A DNA stretch of 22,062 bases, from contig JAYTCQ010000331.1 of NCBI GenBank assembly GCA_043736395.1, positions 1 through 22,062 of the forward strand. The letters run 5' to 3'. Of the stretch, positions 20,550 through 22,062 are shown piece after piece; the first letter of the stretch is position 1; each line of letters starts with the position of its first letter. The DNA comes from JAFDVL01 sp043736395. GTDB lineage: Bacteria; Acidobacteriota; Blastocatellia; RBC074. The notes under the pieces were generated by a model. That model was not told the origin of the DNA. It saw only the letters and a program-made list of their open reading frames with translations, and did not search any database. A program made the translations under genes and the position numbers.

Positions 20550-22062
20550 TGAAATTTTCCCTCTCAAGCATTTATTCCTGGCTTGCGGCTCTCGCTTCGG
20601 GCGTCTTGCTCGTCCTGTCGTTTCCAAAATTTAAATGGAGCTGGCTCGCGTGGGTTGCCTTCGTACCACTGCTTTGGGCCTTATCCTTACCTGCGCAAAC
20701 GCTAAAAAAATCTTTCGCTTTAGGCTTCGTGACAGGCTTCGTATTTTTCTTTTTTTCGACGAATTGGATTACGCATTCCATGACGAATTATGGCGGGATC
20801 AACGTTGCTCTGGCTTACCTGATCGCCGGAATTTTTTCGGCACTTGTCGCTTTATTTCCGGCTCTTTTTGCTTTGCTGACAATGATTGTAATTAAGCGAT
20901 TTGGTCTTAATGCAGTTGGGTTAGCTCCCTTCATCTGGGTCACAACAGAATGGTTGCGAGCAATCATTACCGGCGTCACCTGGAATGCGCTGGGAATTTC
21001 TCAGGTCAATTATTTTGAGATCAGTAAACTGTCTATGACTGGCGGCGTCTATTTGGTCAGCTTCGCAGTAATTGCTTGCAGCACTGTTTTATTTCTCCTC
21101 TCAGAATTTTTGAACGATGCTTTTACCCGAAAAATTATTGCTGTTTATTTAATTTTGGCTTTGGTTGTGTACTGGATCGGATTGCCACAGTTTGCGCTGA
21201 GCACTGGAACCCGCGTTGGCAACGAAATCAAAATTGCCGGAGTTCAGCCAAATCTTCCCGTTGATATTTTGACGCAGGCAGATGCCATCACGCTGCGCAA
21301 CGAAGGAGGATTGGACATCAACCGTAAACTGACAATCAGCGCCCTTCAACCGGCTGAAAACAAATCGGCAGACATTATCGTTTGGACAGAATCTCCGCTG
21401 GTTTTAAATTACGACGAAGACGAAAAAACGCGACAACAAATCAACGAAACGGCCAAAGAAAATAAGGCTCATTTGATTTTCAGTGGCATCGCGCGAAACG
21501 GAGACCAAATTTATAATTCCGCTCAAACCATTACTCCTGACGGGCGCGCCCTAAAACGATACGATAAAATGAGGCTGATGCCATTTGGAGAATACGTTCC
21601 GTTGCGCCCGATTTTAGGGTATTTCGTACCTGCGATGATTGGCGATTTCACTCCTGGAAATGCTGCTGTCGTGAATTCATTCAAGCTCAAAACACAACTC
21701 GCCGTTATTCAAAACGAAGAGGAAACTGCTGGCGAAGTCGCACTGGAACGTACGACAAATTTCGTCAAAGCCGGAACGTTTATTTGCTACGAAGCCGCGT
21801 ATCCAAACATCGTGCGGCAATTCGTCAACAACGGCGCGTCGGTGTTAATTAATATTTCAGATGATGCCTGGTTCGGAAACTCTGCCGGAATGGTACAACA
21901 TTTAAGCCACGCCCGAATGCGTGCGATAGAAAATGACCGTGATATTGTTCGTGTCACTAACACAGGAATTTCAGCGTTGATTACCGCCGAAGGAAAAGTC
22001 GTCGAACCATTACCAAGTTTCACCGCAGGCTCTCACGTCTGGACTGCGCAGCAAAGAAAATG
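20549..22062 (+). CDS. lnt: Apolipoprotein N-acyltransferase (3' end beyond window)
   Basis: Inner-membrane enzyme that adds the third acyl chain to lipoproteins in Gram-negative bacteria. The N-terminal half (residues 1-215) has about six to eight membrane helices, beginning SLSSIYSWLAALASGVLLVL, with conserved SFPKFKW and WNALGISQ. The periplasmic nitrilase-like domain starts near 225 (IKIAGVQPNLP). The catalytic triad is complete: Glu281 in VWTESP, Lys340 in RYDKMRLMPFGEYVPLR, and Cys413 in FICYEAAYP. NISDDAWFG and HLSHARMRAIENDR follow as expected. The Lys-to-Cys segment is about 20 residues longer than in E. coli. The frame is open through the last base (504 codons), so only a short end is missing. 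It overlaps the microprotein stop by one base. Confidence 0.95.
   Translation, partial: MKFSLSSIYSWLAALASGVLLVLSFPKFKWSWLAWVAFVPLLWALSLPAQTLKKSFALGFVTGFVFFFFSTNWITHSMTNYGGINVALAYLIAGIFSALVALFPALFALLTMIVIKRFGLNAVGLAPFIWVTTEWLRAIITGVTWNALGISQVNYFEISKLSMTGGVYLVSFAVIACSTVLFLLSEFLNDAFTRKIIAVYLILALVVYWIGLPQFALSTGTRVGNEIKIAGVQPNLPVDILTQADAITLRNEGGLDINRKLTISALQPAENKSADIIVWTESPLVLNYDEDEKTRQQINETAKENKAHLIFSGIARNGDQIYNSAQTITPDGRALKRYDKMRLMPFGEYVPLRPILGYFVPAMIGDFTPGNAAVVNSFKLKTQLAVIQNEEETAGEVALERTTNFVKAGTFICYEAAYPNIVRQFVNNGASVLINISDDAWFGNSAGMVQHLSHARMRAIENDRDIVRVTNTGISALITAEGKVVEPLPSFTAGSHVWTAQQRK

Overview
The window reads as ordinary chromosome of a Gram-negative, mid-GC bacterium, most likely an Acidobacteriota member of the Blastocatellia/Pyrinomonadaceae type. 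That placement is inference. It rests on a complete lipoprotein N-acyltransferase (outer-membrane lipoprotein pathway), MEP-pathway isoprenoid synthesis, a cysteine-free S18, many TPR and zinc-ribbon/FHA proteins, and short-period intergenic repeats. I see no phage, transposase, CRISPR or plasmid signature.

Region 1 (1-13240) is almost entirely minus strand. A convergent gene fragment enters from the left edge and meets malQ. tRNA-Leu(CAG), the only plus-strand gene here, sits between malQ and alr. It has its own promoter and shares a two-way terminator with alr. Reading in the direction of transcription, the housekeeping block is: CAP/SCP secreted protein - ispE - tRNA-Gln(TTG) - prs - rplY(ctc) - pth - rpsF - rpsR - rplI - dnaB - alr. 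It joins isoprenoid precursor, PRPP, translation, replication and cell-wall functions. The pth-rpsF and rplI-dnaB gaps hold hairpins that could adjust expression inside the block. Upstream of it is a three-gene minus-strand operon: a GspG-like protein without a prepilin motif, a four-helix membrane protein, and a 680-residue exported TPR protein.

Region 2 (13392-20335) is plus strand and is the most distinctive part. Its genes encode a zinc-ribbon-FHA protein; a Ser/Thr kinase flanked by two zinc ribbons and ending in an FHA domain; an RDD membrane protein; a zinc-ribbon-TM-TPR protein; an FHA-GAF-SpoIIE (PP2C) phosphatase; and a PrsW-type membrane protease fused to two zinc ribbons and an FHA domain. 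Kinase, phosphatase, phosphothreonine readers and a candidate membrane protease lie side by side. The set looks like a self-contained phospho-signalling module acting at the membrane. A 9-base periodic repeat with a long inverted repeat separates the phosphatase and protease genes.

Region 3 (20341-22062) has a strong sigma70-like promoter driving a 55-residue membrane microprotein, whose stop codon overlaps the start of lnt. lnt runs off the right edge after 504 codons with all three catalytic residues present.

Several gene starts given here are shorter than the longest open frame, because a Shine-Dalgarno sequence, family length or overlap with a tRNA favours the internal start: malQ, rplY, prs, the CAP protein, the GspG-like gene and the zinc-ribbon-TPR gene.
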